From Prauserella rugosa (GTDB lineage: Bacteria; Actinomycetota; Actinomycetes; Mycobacteriales; Pseudonocardiaceae): a DNA stretch of 64,000 bases. The position numbers and the translations under genes are program-made. Within the stretch, counting starts at the first letter, position 1. Each line of letters begins with the position of its first letter. Positions 28,556 through 39,980 of this stretch are shown one piece after another. The stretch spans positions 124,001-188,000 of the forward strand of contig NZ_JOIJ01000010.1 of assembly GCF_000719975.1 (NCBI RefSeq). The letters run 5' to 3'. The notes beneath the pieces are model-generated. The model was not told the origin of the DNA. It saw only the letters and a program-made list of their open reading frames with translations, and made no database searches.

Positions 28556-29125
28556 TCAGTTCTCCTTGAACGGGAAGCCGAGCTTGCGAAGCAGCGCACG
28601 GCCCTCGTCGTCGGTGGTGGCGGTGGTGACGACCGTGACGTCCATGCCGCGCGGGCGGTCGATGGAGTCGGGGTCGATCTCGTGGAACATCGACTGTTCC
28701 GACAGGCCGAACGTGTAGTTGCCGTGCCCGTCGAACTGCTTGCTCGACAGCCCGCGGAAGTCGCGGATACGCGGCAGCGCGATGTTCAGCAGCCGGTCCA
28801 GGAACTCCCACATGCGGTCGCCGCGCAGCGTCACACGCGCACCGATCGGCTGGCCCTCGCGCAGCTTGAACTGCGCAATGGACTTGCGGGCCCTGCGCAC
28901 CTCGGGCTTCTGCCCGGTGATGGCGGCGAGGTCACGCACCGCGCCCTCGATGAGCTTGCTGTCGCGAGCGGCGTCGCCGACGCCCATGTTCACGACGACC
29001 TTCGTGACACCGGGAATCTGGTGCACGTTCTTGAGGTCGAACTCCTCGCGCAGCTGGCCGGCGATCTCCTCGCGGTACCGGACCTTCAGCCGCGGGGTCG
29101 GGTATGTCGTCTCTGCGCTGGTCAT
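28556..29125 (-). CDS. rplE: 50S ribosomal protein L5 (uL5)
   Basis: The 189-residue protein contains [33 protein letters not shown] and [12 protein letters not shown], hallmarks of uL5, which binds 5S rRNA and tRNA in the P-site. Its ATG overlaps the rplX stop. Confidence 0.97.
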   Translation of the reverse strand: MTSAETTYPTPRLKVRYREEIAGQLREEFDLKNVHQIPGVTKVVVNMGVGDAARDSKLIEGAVRDLAAITGQKPEVRRARKSIAQFKLREGQPIGARVTLRGDRMWEFLDRLLNIALPRIRDFRGLSSKQFDGHGNYTFGLSEQSMFHEIDPDSIDRPRGMDVTVVTTATTDDEGRALLRKLGFPFKEN

Positions 29126-29439
29126 CAGATGTCCTTGCCGGTTTTACGCGAGATCCGAACCTTCTTGCCGTCCTCGCCGATGCGGTAACCGACGCGCGTC
29201 GGGTTCCCGTCCGAGTCCACGACCATGACGTTCGAGACGTGGATCGGGGCTTCCTGCGTGACGATGCCGCCGGACTCCGCTCCACGCTGCGTCTGGGTGA
29301 TCCGCGTGTGCTTCTTGATCCGGTTCACGCCCTCGACGAGGACCTTCTGAGCCTGGGGGTCGGCCTTGATGACCTTGCCCTTCGCGCCCTTGTCCTTGCC
29401 CGAGACGACGAGAACGGTGTCGCCCTTCTTGACCTTCAT
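29125..29439 (-). CDS. rplX: 50S ribosomal protein L24 (uL24)
   Basis: The 104-residue KOW-domain protein begins [20 protein letters not shown] and has [20 protein letters not shown]. uL24 starts 50S assembly at the exit tunnel. It abuts the rplN stop directly. Confidence 0.97.
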   Translation of the reverse strand: MKVKKGDTVLVVSGKDKGAKGKVIKADPQAQKVLVEGVNRIKKHTRITQTQRGAESGGIVTQEAPIHVSNVMVVDSDGNPTRVGYRIGEDGKKVRISRKTGKDI

Positions 29440-29808
29440 TCAGAGCACCTCCGGCGCCAGCGAGATGATCTTCATGAACTTCTGGTCGCGCAGCTCGCGC
29501 CCGACCGGCCCGAAGATGCGCGTGCCTCGCGGCTCGTTGTCGTTCTTGATGAGCACCGCGGCGTTCTCGTCGAAGCGGATGTAGGAGCCGTCGGCGCGAC
29601 GCTTCTCCTTCACCGTGCGGACGATGACGGCCTTGACGACGTCACCACGCTTCACATTGGCGCCCGGGATGGCGTCCTTGACGGTGGCGACGATGATGTC
29701 GCCGATGCCCGCGTAGCGCCGCCCCGAGCCACCGAGCACGCGGATGGTCAGGATCTCCTTGGCACCCGTGTTGTCGGCGACTCGCAGTCGCGACTCCTGC
29801 TGGATCAC
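29440..29808 (-). CDS. rplN: 50S ribosomal protein L14 (uL14)
   Basis: The 122-residue protein begins [20 protein letters not shown] and contains [13 protein letters not shown] and [16 protein letters not shown], the uL14 signature at the subunit interface. The start is GTG at 29806-29808 with AGGAGT. Confidence 0.97.
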   Translation of the reverse strand: MIQQESRLRVADNTGAKEILTIRVLGGSGRRYAGIGDIIVATVKDAIPGANVKRGDVVKAVIVRTVKEKRRADGSYIRFDENAAVLIKNDNEPRGTRIFGPVGRELRDQKFMKIISLAPEVL

Positions 29809-29889
29809 GTCAACTCCTGTATGTCGCGCCGGTTCTCGGGATCACGCCCCGAGCCTGGCGGAACGAATGGGGCTGTTGCCGCCCCCTGA

Positions 29890-30171
29890 TTACTTGGCCT
29901 TCTCGCGGATCTCGACCAGCCGGTACCGCTTGGTCGCCGACAGCGGCCGGGTCTCCATCACGATGACGCGGTCGCCCACGCCGGCCGTGTTCTGCTCGTC
30001 GTGCGCCTTGACCTTCTTGGTCGAGCGCATGACCTTGCCGTAAAGCGGGTGCTTCTTGCGGTCCTCGAGCTCCACGACAATCGTCTTGTCCATCTTGTCG
30101 GAGACGACCAGGCCCTCACGGACCTTCCGGTAGTTCCGACCGGAGTCAGCCTTCTGCACCGGCTCGCTCAT
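29890..30171 (-). CDS. rpsQ: 30S ribosomal protein S17 (uS17)
   Basis: The 93-residue OB-fold protein contains [20 protein letters not shown] and [14 protein letters not shown], typical of uS17. Its ATG overlaps the rpmC stop. An 81-bp gap to rplN has no separate promoter visible. Confidence 0.97.
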   Translation of the reverse strand: MSEPVQKADSGRNYRKVREGLVVSDKMDKTIVVELEDRKKHPLYGKVMRSTKKVKAHDEQNTAGVGDRVIVMETRPLSATKRYRLVEIREKAK

Positions 30172-30419
30172 GCGGCACCTTCACTCTCGTCAGTCTCGTC
30201 AGGCGCGATCGAGAGGCCGAGCTCGCGCTCGCGCATCACGGTGTAGATGCGCGCGATGTCCGCGCGGACCGTACGGAGCCTGCGGTTGTTGTCGAGCTGG
30301 CCGGTAGCCATCTGGAATCGGAGGTTGAACAGCTCCTCCTTGGATTCCTTCAGCCGAAGCACGAGCTCTTCCGCAGTAAGCTCACGCAGCTCCGACGCAG
30401 CAACTCCTGCTGCCGCCAT
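30168..30419 (-). CDS. rpmC: 50S ribosomal protein L29 (uL29)
   Basis: The 83-residue helical hairpin has [20 protein letters not shown] and [14 protein letters not shown]. It ends in a short acidic tail. uL29 lines the exit-tunnel docking site for trigger factor and SRP. Coupled at both ends by 4-nt or 3-nt overlaps. Confidence 0.97.
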   Translation of the reverse strand: MAAAGVAASELRELTAEELVLRLKESKEELFNLRFQMATGQLDNNRRLRTVRADIARIYTVMRERELGLSIAPDETDESEGAA

Positions 30420-30838
30420 CAGAACTCACCACCTTCACGGGTCACGATCCTGCACTTCATCGGCAGCTTGTGGATCGCGCGGCGCATGGCCTCGCGGGCC
30501 ACGGCCTCGTTCGGAAAGCTCATCTCGAACATCACGCGGCCCGGCTTGACGTTGGCCACCCACCACTCGGGCGAACCCTTACCGGAACCCATGCGGGTTT
30601 CGGCCGGCTTCTTCGTGAGCGGGCGGTCCGGGAAGATGTTGATCCAGATCTTCCCGCCACGCTTGATGTGGCGCGTCATGGCGATACGAGCGGACTCGAT
30701 CTGCCGGTTCGTCACGTAGGCGTGCTCGAGCGCCTGGATGCCGTACTCACCGAAGGTGACCTTCGTGCCGCCCTTGGCGGCACCCTTGCGCTTCGGTGCG
30801 TGCTGCTTACGGTGCTTGACCTTGCGTGGGATGAGCAC
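30419..30838 (-). CDS. rplP: 50S ribosomal protein L16 (uL16)
   Basis: The 139-residue protein begins [20 protein letters not shown] and contains [20 protein letters not shown], the uL16 loop near the A-site. The start is GTG at 30836-30838, 3 bp after the rpsC stop. Confidence 0.97.
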   Translation of the reverse strand: MLIPRKVKHRKQHAPKRKGAAKGGTKVTFGEYGIQALEHAYVTNRQIESARIAMTRHIKRGGKIWINIFPDRPLTKKPAETRMGSGKGSPEWWVANVKPGRVMFEMSFPNEAVAREAMRRAIHKLPMKCRIVTREGGEF

Positions 30839-30841
30839 GCC

Positions 30842-31678
30842 TCAGCCCTCCGTCTTCTCTGCTGCGTCCGTCGAAGCGACCTCGGGGGCGCTTGCGGACG
30901 CGACGTCTGTGTCGGCCTTGGCGGCACGGCCGGCCTCGGTCGACGTCGGCGTGGTGCCCGAGGCACCGCTGCGACGCCGCTGCGGGCGCTCACGGCGCGG
31001 CGCGCGCTCGGCCGCGGCTGCGGCGTCCCGCTCGGCCTTGGCCTTGAGGCCGCCGACGAGCTCGCCCTTGTAGATCCACACCTTCACGCCGATGCGGCCG
31101 AACGTCGTCTTGGCCTCGAAGAAGCCGTAGTCGATGTCGGCACGCAGCGTGTGCAGCGGGACCCGGCCGTCGCGGTAGTGCTCGGAACGGGACATCTCGG
31201 CGCCGCCGAGACGACCGCTGCACTGCACGCGGATGCCCTTGACCTGCGGCGACCGCATCGACGTCTGGATCGCCTTGCGCATGGCACGGCGGAACGCGAC
31301 ACGGTTGGACAGCTGCTCGGCGATGCCCTGCGCGACGAGCTGGGCGTCGGCCTCGGAGTTCTTGACCTCGAGGATGTTCAGCTGCACCTGCTTGCCGGTC
31401 AGCTTCTCCAGCGCACCACGGATGCGGTCGGCCTCGGCACCACGACGTCCGATGACGATGCCCGGACGGGCGGTGTGGATGTCGACGCGAACCCGGTCAC
31501 GGGTGCGCTCGATCTCCACCTTGGAGATGCCGGCCCGCTCCATGCCCGTGGACAGGAGCTTGCGGATCTTCACGTCCTCGGCGACGTAGTCCTTGTACTG
31601 CTTGTCGGCGTACCAGCGGGACTTCCAGTCCGTGGTGATCCCGAGCCGGAAGCCGTGCGGGTTGATTTTCTGGCCCAC
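30842..31678 (-). CDS. rpsC: 30S ribosomal protein S3 (uS3)
   Basis: The 278-residue protein begins [20 protein letters not shown] with the KH motif [15 protein letters not shown]. About 60 C-terminal residues form an Ala/Ser/Thr-rich extension after [11 protein letters not shown]. The GTG start shares one base with the rplV stop (TAGTG). Confidence 0.97.
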   Translation of the reverse strand: MGQKINPHGFRLGITTDWKSRWYADKQYKDYVAEDVKIRKLLSTGMERAGISKVEIERTRDRVRVDIHTARPGIVIGRRGAEADRIRGALEKLTGKQVQLNILEVKNSEADAQLVAQGIAEQLSNRVAFRRAMRKAIQTSMRSPQVKGIRVQCSGRLGGAEMSRSEHYRDGRVPLHTLRADIDYGFFEAKTTFGRIGVKVWIYKGELVGGLKAKAERDAAAAAERAPRRERPQRRRSGASGTTPTSTEAGRAAKADTDVASASAPEVASTDAAEKTEG

Positions 31679-32088
31679 TACCGGCCACCTGCCTTCTTGC
31701 TCTTCTTCGCCTCAGGACGGGACTCGACCTCGACGGTGATGTGGCTCGTGCGCTTCCGGATCCGGTAGGCCCGGCCCTGGGCGCGCGGCTGAATCCGCTT
31801 GAGCGTCGGCCCCTCGTCGGCGTAGGCGTTCTTGACCCAGAGCGTGTCGGGGTCGAGGTCCAGGTTGTTCTCGGCGTTCGCCATGGCGCTGGCGAGCACC
31901 TTCGACAGCTGGTACGCCGCGGCCTGCGGGGAGTACTTCAGCGTCGTCAGAGCCTCGTTGGCGTTCTGACCCTTGATCAGCTCGATCACCCGGCGCACCT
32001 TGGTCGGCGAGTCCCGGACGAAGCGAGCCCGAGCGAAAGCCGTCGGCAGGGTGTCCTGCTCGGCTACCGCGTCGTTACGCGCGTTCAT
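31678..32088 (-). CDS. rplV: 50S ribosomal protein L22 (uL22)
   Basis: The 136-residue protein has [20 protein letters not shown] and the tunnel hairpin region [20 protein letters not shown], where macrolide-resistance changes arise; the loop looks wild type. Confidence 0.97.
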   Translation of the reverse strand: MNARNDAVAEQDTLPTAFARARFVRDSPTKVRRVIELIKGQNANEALTTLKYSPQAAAYQLSKVLASAMANAENNLDLDPDTLWVKNAYADEGPTLKRIQPRAQGRAYRIRKRTSHITVEVESRPEAKKSKKAGGR

Positions 32089-32118
32089 CGTTACTTCCTT
32101 CTCTTAAGGTGCGCTGCT

Positions 32119-32400
32119 TCAGCGGCGACGAGACTTGCGGTCGTCCTTGACGTGGCCCTTGAAGGTCCGCGTCGGGGCGAACTCGCCCAGCTTGTGACCG
32201 ACCATGGCCTCGGTGACGAACACCGGGACGTGCTTGCGGCCGTCGTGCACCGCGATGGTGTGACCGAGCATGTCCGGGATGATCGTGGACCTACGGGACC
32301 AGGTCTTGATCACGGTCTTCTTACCCGACTCGTTGAGCGCGTCCACCTTCTTGAGCAGGTGGTCGTCCACGAACGGGCCCTTTTTCAGGCTGCGCGGCAT
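32119..32400 (-). CDS. rpsS: 30S ribosomal protein S19 (uS19)
   Basis: The 93-residue protein begins [20 protein letters not shown] and contains [20 protein letters not shown] and [13 protein letters not shown], full uS19 signature of the 30S head. Confidence 0.97.
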   Translation of the reverse strand: MPRSLKKGPFVDDHLLKKVDALNESGKKTVIKTWSRRSTIIPDMLGHTIAVHDGRKHVPVFVTEAMVGHKLGEFAPTRTFKGHVKDDRKSRRR

Positions 32401-32418
32401 GTTCTTCTACCTCCCTGC

Positions 32419-33252
32419 TCAGCGCTTCTTGCCGGTGCGCCGGCGGCGGACGATCATCTTGTCGCTTTCCTTGCGACGGCGGGTGCGGCCTTCCGGCTTA
32501 CCGTTCGGGTTCACCGGGTGACGGCCACCGGAGGTGCGGCCCTCACCACCACCGTGCGGGTGGTCGATCGGGTTCATCACGACACCACGGACGGTCGGAC
32601 GCTTGCCGCGCCAGCGGTTACGCCCTGCCTTACCCCAGTTGATGTTGGAGTGTTCCGAGTTGCCGACCTCGCCGACCGTGGCGCGGTTGCGCACGTCCAC
32701 GTTGCGGATCTCGCCCGAGGGCATCCGCAGCTGGGCGTACGGGCCGTCCTTGGCGACGAGCTGCACGCGGGCGCCGGCCGAGCGGGCGATCTTCGCGCCA
32801 CCGCCGGGGCGGAGCTCGATCGCGTGGATCACGGTGCCGACCGGGATGTTGCGCAGCGGCAGGTTGTTACCCGGCTTGATGTCGGCGCTCGGGCCGTTCT
32901 CCACCGTGTGGCCCTGCTTCAGCTTGTCCGGCGCGATGATGTAGCGCTTCTCGCCGTCCGCGTAGTGCAGGAGCGCGATGCGAGCCGTCCGGTTGGGGTC
33001 GTACTCGATGTGCGCGACCTTGGCGGGGATGCCGTCCTTGTCGTTGCGCCGGAAGTCGATGATCCGGTAGGCGCGCTTGTGGCCACCACCCTTGTGGCGG
33101 GTGGTGATCTTGCCACCGGAGTTGCGACCACCGGTCTTGTTGACCGGCTTGACGAGCGACTTCTCCGGCGTCGACCGGGTGATCTCGGAGAAGTCAGCCA
33201 CGCTCGAGCCGCGACGGCCCGGGGTGGTCGGCTTGTACTTACGGATGCCCAT
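32419..33252 (-). CDS. rplB: 50S ribosomal protein L2 (uL2)
   Basis: The 277-residue protein begins [20 protein letters not shown] and contains [20 protein letters not shown] and [20 protein letters not shown], including the conserved His next to the peptidyl-transferase centre. Confidence 0.98.
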   Translation of the reverse strand: MGIRKYKPTTPGRRGSSVADFSEITRSTPEKSLVKPVNKTGGRNSGGKITTRHKGGGHKRAYRIIDFRRNDKDGIPAKVAHIEYDPNRTARIALLHYADGEKRYIIAPDKLKQGHTVENGPSADIKPGNNLPLRNIPVGTVIHAIELRPGGGAKIARSAGARVQLVAKDGPYAQLRMPSGEIRNVDVRNRATVGEVGNSEHSNINWGKAGRNRWRGKRPTVRGVVMNPIDHPHGGGEGRTSGGRHPVNPNGKPEGRTRRRKESDKMIVRRRRTGKKR

Positions 33253-33266
33253 GTCTTCTCAGTCCC

Positions 33267-33575
33267 TTACGCGCCTGCGCCGAAGATCTCGATCGGCTTG
33301 CTCTCGGGCGACAGCGTGACGATCGCGCGCTTGGTGTCCTTGCGCTTACCGAAGCCGTACCGGGTGCGCTTGCGCTTGCCGGAACGGTTGATCGTGTTCA
33401 CGTTGATGACCTTGACGCCGAAGACCTGCTCGACCGCGATCTTGATCTGGGTCTTGTTGGCGTCGGGACGGACCACGAAGGTGTACTGCTGGTCCTCGAG
33501 CAGTCCGTAGGACTTCTCGGAGATCACCGGCGCGATGAGGATGTCACGCGGGTCGGGGATGGCCACCGAGCTCAC
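33267..33575 (-). CDS. rplW: 50S ribosomal protein L23 (uL23)
   Basis: The 102-residue protein has [20 protein letters not shown] and [20 protein letters not shown]. uL23 docks SRP and trigger factor at the tunnel exit. The GTG start overlaps the rplD stop. Confidence 0.97.
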   Translation of the reverse strand: MSSVAIPDPRDILIAPVISEKSYGLLEDQQYTFVVRPDANKTQIKIAVEQVFGVKVINVNTINRSGKRKRTRYGFGKRKDTKRAIVTLSPESKPIEIFGAGA

Positions 33576-34264
33576 TGCTGGTCACTCCCTTCCGAGACCT
33601 CGCCGGAGGTCGCCGAAGCCTTCACGCCCTTGCCCTTGGCCGGGCCGGCGAGGAAGGCGTCGAGCGCCGCCTTGCTGAAGACCACGTCGTCGTTGACCAG
33701 CACGTCGTAGGTGTTGAGCTGGTCCGCCGTGATCAGGTGGACGTTCTGGAGGTTGCGGGCCGACAGCCACTGCAGTTCCTCGTCGCGCGTGAGCACCACG
33801 AGCACCCGCTTGCCGCTGGTCAGCGCAGCCAGGGTCTTCTTCGCCTCCTTGGTGGAGGGCTTCTCGCCCTCGACCAGCGAGGTGACGACGTGCACCTGGT
33901 CGTTGCGCGCCCGGTCGGACAGGGCACCGCGCAGGGCGGCGACCTTCATCTTCTTCGGGGTGCGCTGCGAGTAGTCGCGCGGCGTCGGGCCGTGGACCGT
34001 GCCACCGCCGGTGAACTGCGGGGCGCGGATCGAGCCCTGACGGGCGCGGCCGGTGCCCTTCTGGCGGTACGGCTTGGCGCCACCGCCGCGGACCTCGCCA
34101 CGGGTCTTCGTGTCGTGCGTGCCCTGACGGGCAGCGGCCAGCTGAGCCACCACGACCTGGTGCATCAGCGGGATGTTCGCCTGGACGTCGAAGATCTCCG
34201 CGGGCAGCTCCACCGAGCCGTCGGCCTTACCGGCCGGGGTCTTCACCTCGATCGTCGCGGTCAT
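33572..34264 (-). CDS. rplD: 50S ribosomal protein L4 (uL4)
   Basis: The 230-residue protein has the tunnel loop [20 protein letters not shown] and [20 protein letters not shown]. In enterobacteria uL4 represses its own S10 operon; whether it does so here is unknown. The last ~20 residues form a Gly/Ser/Lys tail. The ATG overlaps the rplC stop. Confidence 0.97.
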   Translation of the reverse strand: MTATIEVKTPAGKADGSVELPAEIFDVQANIPLMHQVVVAQLAAARQGTHDTKTRGEVRGGGAKPYRQKGTGRARQGSIRAPQFTGGGTVHGPTPRDYSQRTPKKMKVAALRGALSDRARNDQVHVVTSLVEGEKPSTKEAKKTLAALTSGKRVLVVLTRDEELQWLSARNLQNVHLITADQLNTYDVLVNDDVVFSKAALDAFLAGPAKGKGVKASATSGEVSEGSDQQ

Positions 34265-34917
34265 GCGGTCACACCACCCTTCGCGGCGCTACGGACGAAG
34301 AGAAGGCCGCCCTTCGGGCCGGGAACCGCGCCCTTGATGAGCAGCAGGCCGTCCTCACCGCGCACCTGGTGGACCTTGAGACCCTGCGTGGTGACGCGGT
34401 TGTTGCCCATCCGGCCGGACATGCGCACGCCCTTGAACACGCGGCCCGGGGTGGCGCAGCCGCCGATCGAGCCCGGGGTGCGGTGGTTGGCCTGGTTACC
34501 GTGGCTGGCGCCCTGGCCCTTGAAGCCGTGACGCTTCATCGTGCCGGCGAAGCCCTTGCCCTTCGTGGTGCCGGTGACGTCGACCAGCGCGCCGTCGCTG
34601 AACACCTCGGCGGTCAGTTCCTGACCGACCTCGTAGGTGTCGGCGTCGGACGTGCGCAGCTCGGCGACGTGGCGCCGCGGCGTCACGCCGGCCTTGTCGA
34701 AGTGACCGGTCTCGGGCTTGTTGACCTTGCGCGGGTCGATGGCGCCGTAGGCCAGCTGCACGGCCGAGTAGCCGTCCTTCTCCTGATTGCGCACCTGGGT
34801 CACGACATTCGGACCGGTCTGCACGACGGTCACCGGGATGACCCGGTTGTTCTCGTCGAAGACCTGCGTCATGCCGAGCTTCGTGCCCAGAATGCCCTTC
34901 ACTTGCCTGTCAGACAT
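34261..34917 (-). CDS. rplC: 50S ribosomal protein L3 (uL3)
   Basis: The 218-residue protein contains [20 protein letters not shown] and [20 protein letters not shown]. The central Gln-containing loop ([17 protein letters not shown]) that approaches the peptidyl-transferase centre and is methylated in some bacteria is present. Confidence 0.97.
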   Translation of the reverse strand: MSDRQVKGILGTKLGMTQVFDENNRVIPVTVVQTGPNVVTQVRNQEKDGYSAVQLAYGAIDPRKVNKPETGHFDKAGVTPRRHVAELRTSDADTYEVGQELTAEVFSDGALVDVTGTTKGKGFAGTMKRHGFKGQGASHGNQANHRTPGSIGGCATPGRVFKGVRMSGRMGNNRVTTQGLKVHQVRGEDGLLLIKGAVPGPKGGLLFVRSAAKGGVTA

Positions 34918-34948
34918 GAGTCTCTTATCTCCGCCGCTCGCCCAACGC

Positions 34949-35254
34949 TTACTGGATGTTCACGTCGACACTGGCCGGCAGGTCGATGCGCATGAGCGCG
35001 TCGACCGTCTTCGGCGTCGGGTCCACGATGTCGATCAGCCGCTTGTGCGTACGCATCTCGAAGTGCTCGCGCGAGTCCTTGTACTTGTGCGGCGAGCGGA
35101 TGACGCAGTAAACGTTCTTCTCAGTGGGCAGCGGCACCGGTCCCACCACGGAGGCGCCGGTGCGCGTGACCGTCTCGACGATCTTGCGCGCACTCGAGTC
35201 GATCGCCTCGTGGTCGTAGGCCTTGAGCCGGATGCGGATCTTCTGTCCCGCCAT
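34949..35254 (-). CDS. rpsJ: 30S ribosomal protein S10 (uS10)
   Basis: The 101-residue protein begins [20 protein letters not shown] and ends [13 protein letters not shown], as in other bacteria. It is first of the S10 operon (rpsJ-rplC-rplD-rplW-rplB-rpsS-rplV-rpsC-rplP-rpmC-rpsQ). uS10 (NusE) also joins antitermination complexes. Confidence 0.97.
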   Translation of the reverse strand: MAGQKIRIRLKAYDHEAIDSSARKIVETVTRTGASVVGPVPLPTEKNVYCVIRSPHKYKDSREHFEMRTHKRLIDIVDPTPKTVDALMRIDLPASVDVNIQ

Positions 35255-35523
35255 GGTGGCAGCTCGTTCCTTCGTCTCGTGCCGCTTGTGTCCACCGGTG
35301 ACAAGCCCGTGAGCCGGTCTTGCTCCGGTTTCTGCACGTCAACGGTCCGGCCTCCGGTCCACGCGGTCGGGCGTGTCGCCCTTGCTGCGCAGACCGATCC
35401 CGCAGGATCATTGTCGTGCCCTAGGTCTTCGTTCTCCGAAGTGATCACTACCGGGATCCGGTAGGCGGATCACTCCCGACTCACCACGGACGTTCGCCGT
35501 CGTGAGCCCAGGACGCTCGCGCC
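35255..35523. promoter_or_regulatory. S10 operon leader/promoter region with palindromes
   Basis: About 270 bp upstream of rpsJ hold no gene. TACCGG-GAT-CCGGTA at 35449-35463 is a perfect palindrome, flanked by GTGATCAC (35441-35448) and GGATCAC (35467-35473), giving nested symmetry. The S10 promoter should lie here on the minus strand; no -35/-10 pair was convincing. Confidence 0.4.
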
Positions 35524-35563
35524 GGGGCGGCCGATTCCGATCTTTTCCAGAATCGGCCGCCCC
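35524..35563 (-). terminator. tuf terminator
   Basis: A perfect 14-bp stem GGGGCGGCCGATTC (35524-35537) with its complement (35550-35563) and a 12-nt loop lies about 60 bp downstream of the tuf stop. Confidence 0.8.
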
Positions 35564-35625
35564 GCGTCGAGCAACCTAAATAGGATGCCACACCGAAATA
35601 TGGCACCCGCACCCGGGGGTGCGAA

Positions 35626-36819
35626 TTACTTGATGATCTTGGTGACCTGGCCGGCGCCGACGGTACGGCCACCCTCACGGATGGCGAACCGCAGACCCTC
35701 GTCCATGGCGATCGGCTGAATCAGCTGCACCGAGATCTCGGTGTTGTCGCCCGGCATGACCATCTCGGTGCCCTCGGGGAGGGTCACGACGCCGGTCACG
35801 TCGGTCGTCCGGAAGTAGAACTGCGGACGGTAGTTGTTGAAGAACGGCGTGTGACGGCCACCCTCGTCCTTGGACAGGATGTAGACCGAGCCCTCGAACT
35901 CCGTGTGCGGAGTCGTGGTGCCGGGCTTGACGATGACCTGGCCACGCTCGACGTCCTCGCGCTTGATACCGCGGAGCAGCAGCGCCGCGTTGTCACCGGC
36001 CTGGCCGGCGTCGAGGAGCTTGTTGAACATCTCGATCGAGGTCACCGTGGTCTTGGTGGCCTTCTCCCGGATGCCGACGATCTCGACGTCCTCGTTCAGC
36101 TTGATCTCACCGCGCTCGATACGGCCGGTGACGACCGTGCCGCGGCCGGTGATCGTGAAGACGTCCTCGACCGGCATGAGGAACGGCTTGTCGACCTCAC
36201 GCTCCGGGTCCGGGATGTTGTCGTCGACGGCGTTCATCAGCTCGAGAACAGCCTCGGTCCACTTCTCGTCGCCCTCGAGCGCCTTCAGACCGGAGACCTT
36301 GACGACGGGGGCGTCGTCACCGGGGAACTCCTGGTCGGACAGCAGCTCACGGACCTCCATCTCGACGAGCTCGAGGATCTCCTCGTCGTCGACCATGTCG
36401 GCCTTGTTGAGCGCCACGACGATGTACGGCACGCCGACCTGACGGGCGAGCAGCACGTGCTCACGCGTCTGCGGCATCGGGCCGTCGGTGGCGGCGACCA
36501 CGAGGATCGCGCCGTCCATCTGGGCGGCACCCGTGATCATGTTCTTCACGTAGTCGGCGTGACCGGGGGCGTCGACGTGCGCGTAGTGACGCTTCTCGGT
36601 CTCGTACTCGACGTGCGAGATGTTGATCGTGATGCCGCGCTGCTTCTCTTCCGGCGCGTTGTCGATCTGGTCGAACGCGCGGGACTGGTTCAGCTCCGGG
36701 TACTTCTCGTGAAGAACCTTGGTGATCGCCGCGGTCAGCGTCGTCTTGCCGTGGTCAACGTGACCGATGGTGCCGATGTTGACGTGCGGCTTGCTCCGCT
36801 CGAACTTCGCCTTCGCCAC
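35626..36819 (-). CDS. tuf: Elongation factor Tu
   Basis: The 397-residue GTPase delivers aminoacyl-tRNA. G motifs: [11 protein letters not shown] (P-loop), [12 protein letters not shown] and ALNKADM. It begins [20 protein letters not shown]. The start is GTG with GGAGGA upstream. It lies 126 bp downstream of fusA. The domain II residues facing kirromycin and elfamycin antibiotics look ordinary; no resistance-type variant was apparent. Confidence 0.98.
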   Translation of the reverse strand: MAKAKFERSKPHVNIGTIGHVDHGKTTLTAAITKVLHEKYPELNQSRAFDQIDNAPEEKQRGITINISHVEYETEKRHYAHVDAPGHADYVKNMITGAAQMDGAILVVAATDGPMPQTREHVLLARQVGVPYIVVALNKADMVDDEEILELVEMEVRELLSDQEFPGDDAPVVKVSGLKALEGDEKWTEAVLELMNAVDDNIPDPEREVDKPFLMPVEDVFTITGRGTVVTGRIERGEIKLNEDVEIVGIREKATKTTVTSIEMFNKLLDAGQAGDNAALLLRGIKREDVERGQVIVKPGTTTPHTEFEGSVYILSKDEGGRHTPFFNNYRPQFYFRTTDVTGVVTLPEGTEMVMPGDNTEISVQLIQPIAMDEGLRFAIREGGRTVGAGQVTKIIK

Positions 36820-36945
36820 TGGAATGTCCTCCTGGACTGTACTTGCTCGCTCCCGGCGTGGCTGCGCCGATCGCGACTCGATCTGGTCGGTTGTGCGGAC
36901 CTTAGGGGAGGCCCCTTTTCCGCCCGCTTTGGGTGCTGGTGGGAG

Positions 36946-39045
36946 TTACTCCCCTGTCGCCTTGGCGATGATCTCCTTCGCGACGTTCGACGGAACCTCG
37001 GCGTAGGAGTCAAAGACCATCGTGTAGTTGGCACGACCCTGGGTCTTCGACCGCAGGTCGCCCACGTACCCGAACATCTCCGACAGCGGCACGAGCGCCT
37101 TGACGACACGCGTGCCAGACCGCTCCTCCATGGCCTGGACCTGGCCACGGCGGGAGTTCAAGTCACCGATGACTTCACCCATGTAGTCCTCGGGTGTGGT
37201 GACCTCGACGGCCATCATCGGTTCCAGCAGTACCGGGTTCGCCTGCCGCGCGGCGTCCTTGAGCGCCACGGAGCCGGCGACCTTGAAGGCCATCTCCGAA
37301 GAGTCGACCTCGTGGTACGCACCGTCCAACAAGGTGAGCTTCAACCCGACGAGCGGGTAGCCGGCCAGCACGCCGTACTGCATGGCGTCCTGCGCGCCCT
37401 CGTCCACGGACGGGATGTACTCCCGCGGGATTCGGCCACCGGTCACCTGGTTGTCGAATTCGTAGAGAGCACCATCGCCGGTGGTCAGCGGCTCGAGCTT
37501 GATGATCACCCGCGCGAACTGACCGGAGCCACCGGTCTGCTTCTTGTGGGTGTACTCGAACTTCTCCACCGTCTTGCGGATGGTCTCACGGTAAGCGACC
37601 TGCGGCTTACCGATGTTCGCCTCGACCTTGAAGTCGGTCTTCATGCGGTTGACCAGGACCTCGAGGTGGAGCTCGCCCATGCCCTCGATGATCGTCTGGC
37701 CGGTCTCCTCGTCCTGGCTGACCCGGAAGGTCGGGTCCTCCTCGGCGAGCTTCTGGATCGCGGTCGACAGCTTCTCCTGGTCGGCCTTCGTCTTCGGCTC
37801 GATGGCGACCTTGATGACCGGCTCGGGGAACGTCATCGACTCGAGCACGATCGGGTTCTGCGGGTCGGCCAGCGTGTCACCGGTGGTGGTGTCCTTCAGA
37901 CCCTGCACCGCGTAGATGTGGCCGGCCTGCGCGTCGTCGACCGGGTTCTCCTTGTTGGAGTGCATCTGGAAGATCTTGCCGATGCGCTCCTTGCGCTCCT
38001 TGGTCGCGTTGACGACCTGAGTGCCGGAGGCGACCTTGCCGGAGTAGACGCGGATGTAGGTCAGCTTGCCGTAGAACGGGTGCACGGCAACCTTGGACAC
38101 CAGCGCGGCGAACGGCTCGTCGACGGACGGCTTGCGCGAAGCCGGCGTCTCCCCGTCGAGCAGCGTGCCCTCGACCGGCGGCACATCGAACGGCGACGGG
38201 AGGTAGTCGACGACGGCGTCGAGCATGGGCTGCACGCCCTTGTTCTTGAACGCCGAGCCGGCCAGAACCGGGAACGCCTCACGGCTGATCGTGAGCTTAC
38301 GGATACCGGCCTTGACCTCGGCCTCGGTCAGCTCCTCACCGCCGAAGTATTTCTCGAGCAGCTCCTCGTCGGACTCGGCGACCATCTCGATGAGTTTCTC
38401 GCGATACTCCGCGGCCCGGTCGGCGAGGTCTGCGGGGATGTCCTCGACCTCGTACTTCTCGCCCTTCTTGACGTCACCGCGCCAGGTGAGGGCCTTCATC
38501 TGAACAAGGTCGACGATGCCCTCGAAGTCGGACTCCGCTCCGATCGGCAGCTGGATGACCAGCGGCTTGGCGCCGAGGCGCTCCTCGATCGTGCCGACGG
38601 TGAAGTAGAAGTCGGCACCCAGCTTGTCCATCTTGTTGACGAAGCAGATGCGCGGGACCTCGTACTTGTCGGCCTGACGCCAGACCTGCTCGGACTGCGG
38701 CTCGACACCCTCCTTACCGTCGAAGACGGCAACGGCACCGTCGAGCACGCGCAGGCTGCGCTCCACCTCGACGGTGAAGTCGACGTGGCCCGGGGTGTCG
38801 ATGATGTTGATCTGATAGTCGTTCCAGAAGGTGGTGGTGGCAGCCGAGGTGATGGTGATACCCCGCTTCTGCTCCTCCTCCATCCAGTCCATCGTCGAGG
38901 CACCGTCGTGCGTCTCACCGAGCTTGTGGTTGATCCCGGTGTAGAACAGGACCCGCTCGGTCGTGGTGGTCTTACCGGCGTCAATGTGGGCCATGATGCC
39001 GATGTTGCGGACCTTTTTGAGGTCGGTCAGCACGTCACGTGCCAC
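36946..39045 (-). CDS. fusA: Elongation factor G
   Basis: GTG at 39043-39045 ([19 protein letters not shown]), with AGGGGAA 9 nt upstream, gives 699 residues. A TTG seven codons upstream has no ribosome-binding site. G motifs: [33 protein letters not shown] and VNKMDK. EF-G drives translocation and, with RRF, ribosome recycling. It is third of rpsL-rpsG-fusA-tuf. Confidence 0.98.
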   Translation of the reverse strand: MARDVLTDLKKVRNIGIMAHIDAGKTTTTERVLFYTGINHKLGETHDGASTMDWMEEEQKRGITITSAATTTFWNDYQINIIDTPGHVDFTVEVERSLRVLDGAVAVFDGKEGVEPQSEQVWRQADKYEVPRICFVNKMDKLGADFYFTVGTIEERLGAKPLVIQLPIGAESDFEGIVDLVQMKALTWRGDVKKGEKYEVEDIPADLADRAAEYREKLIEMVAESDEELLEKYFGGEELTEAEVKAGIRKLTISREAFPVLAGSAFKNKGVQPMLDAVVDYLPSPFDVPPVEGTLLDGETPASRKPSVDEPFAALVSKVAVHPFYGKLTYIRVYSGKVASGTQVVNATKERKERIGKIFQMHSNKENPVDDAQAGHIYAVQGLKDTTTGDTLADPQNPIVLESMTFPEPVIKVAIEPKTKADQEKLSTAIQKLAEEDPTFRVSQDEETGQTIIEGMGELHLEVLVNRMKTDFKVEANIGKPQVAYRETIRKTVEKFEYTHKKQTGGSGQFARVIIKLEPLTTGDGALYEFDNQVTGGRIPREYIPSVDEGAQDAMQYGVLAGYPLVGLKLTLLDGAYHEVDSSEMAFKVAGSVALKDAARQANPVLLEPMMAVEVTTPEDYMGEVIGDLNSRRGQVQAMEERSGTRVVKALVPLSEMFGYVGDLRSKTQGRANYTMVFDSYAEVPSNVAKEIIAKATGE

Positions 39046-39135
39046 TTGAATGTTCCCCTGTCTCAAGTGTGGGGCCCGGCACTGGCTCGATCATTCACGT
39101 CGACCGGGCGTCGGTATTCCTTCAGTGGTGGCGGT

Positions 39136-39606
39136 TCACCAGCGGTAGTGCGCGAAGGCCTTGTTGGACTCGGCCATCTTGTGCGTGTCCTCGCGGCGCT
39201 TCACGCTGGCCCCGAGGCCGTTGCTCGCGTCGAGCAGCTCGTTCTGAAGGCGCTCGATCATCGTCTTCTCCCGGCGCTGACGCGCGAAGGTGACGATCCA
39301 ACGCAGGGCAAGGGTCGTCGAGCGGCCGGGCTTGACCTCGATGGGCACCTGGTACGTGGCACCACCGACACGCCGGCTCTTCACCTCGAGGGAAGGCTTG
39401 ACGTTGTCGAGGGCGCGCTTCAGCGTGACGACCGGGTCGGTGCCGGTCTTCTCGCGAGCGCCTTCCAGTGCGCCGTACACGATGCGCTCGGCCAGCGAGC
39501 GCTTGCCGTCGGTCAGCACCTTGTTGATCAGCTGCGTGACGAGCGGCGATGCGTAGACCGGGTCAGCGATCAGCGGCCGCTTCGGGGCCGGACCCTTGCG
39601 GGGCAT
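39136..39606 (-). CDS. rpsG: 30S ribosomal protein S7 (uS7)
   Basis: The 156-residue protein begins [20 protein letters not shown] and contains [20 protein letters not shown] and the C-terminal [20 protein letters not shown]. Its ATG shares one base with the rpsL stop. Confidence 0.98.
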   Translation of the reverse strand: MPRKGPAPKRPLIADPVYASPLVTQLINKVLTDGKRSLAERIVYGALEGAREKTGTDPVVTLKRALDNVKPSLEVKSRRVGGATYQVPIEVKPGRSTTLALRWIVTFARQRREKTMIERLQNELLDASNGLGASVKRREDTHKMAESNKAFAHYRW

Positions 39607-39980
39607 TAGCTCTTCTCCTTCTTAGCGCCGTACCGGCTGCGCGCCTGCTTGCGGTTCTTCACGCCCTGCGTGTCGAGCGAACCGCGAACGATCTTGTAGC
39701 GGACACCGGGGAGGTCCTTCACACGACCACCGCGCACGAGCACCATCGAGTGCTCCTGCAAGTTGTGGCCCTCGCCCGGGATGTAGGCGGTGACCTCGAT
39801 GCCGCTGGTCAGCCGGACACGCGCGACCTTGCGGAGCGCGGAGTTCGGCTTCTTGGGCGTGGTGGTGTAGACGCGGGTGCACACGCCGCGCCGCTGCGGG
39901 CTCCCCTTGAGCGCCGCGGTCTTCTGCTTGGCAGCCTTGTCCTGGCGGCCCTTTCGGACCAGCTGCTGGATCGTGGGCAA
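39606..39980 (-). CDS. rpsL: 30S ribosomal protein S12 (uS12)
   Basis: The 124-residue protein begins [33 protein letters not shown] keeps the wild-type lysine where streptomycin resistance arises (K43 region), and [10 protein letters not shown] keeps K88. The start is TTG at 39978-39980 preceded by AGAAGAAAG. First gene of the str operon. Confidence 0.98.
   Translation of the reverse strand: MPTIQQLVRKGRQDKAAKQKTAALKGSPQRRGVCTRVYTTTPKKPNSALRKVARVRLTSGIEVTAYIPGEGHNLQEHSMVLVRGGRVKDLPGVRYKIVRGSLDTQGVKNRKQARSRYGAKKEKS

Noticed and set aside
35851-39609. 1252-codon plus-strand ORF opposite tuf, fusA and rpsG
   Set aside because: It crosses three conserved minus-strand genes and has Leu/Val/Arg/Asp-rich antisense composition.
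39700-39900. Possible streptomycin-resistance change in rpsL
   Set aside because: Both key lysine regions (TTTPKKPNS and PGVRYKIV) are wild type.
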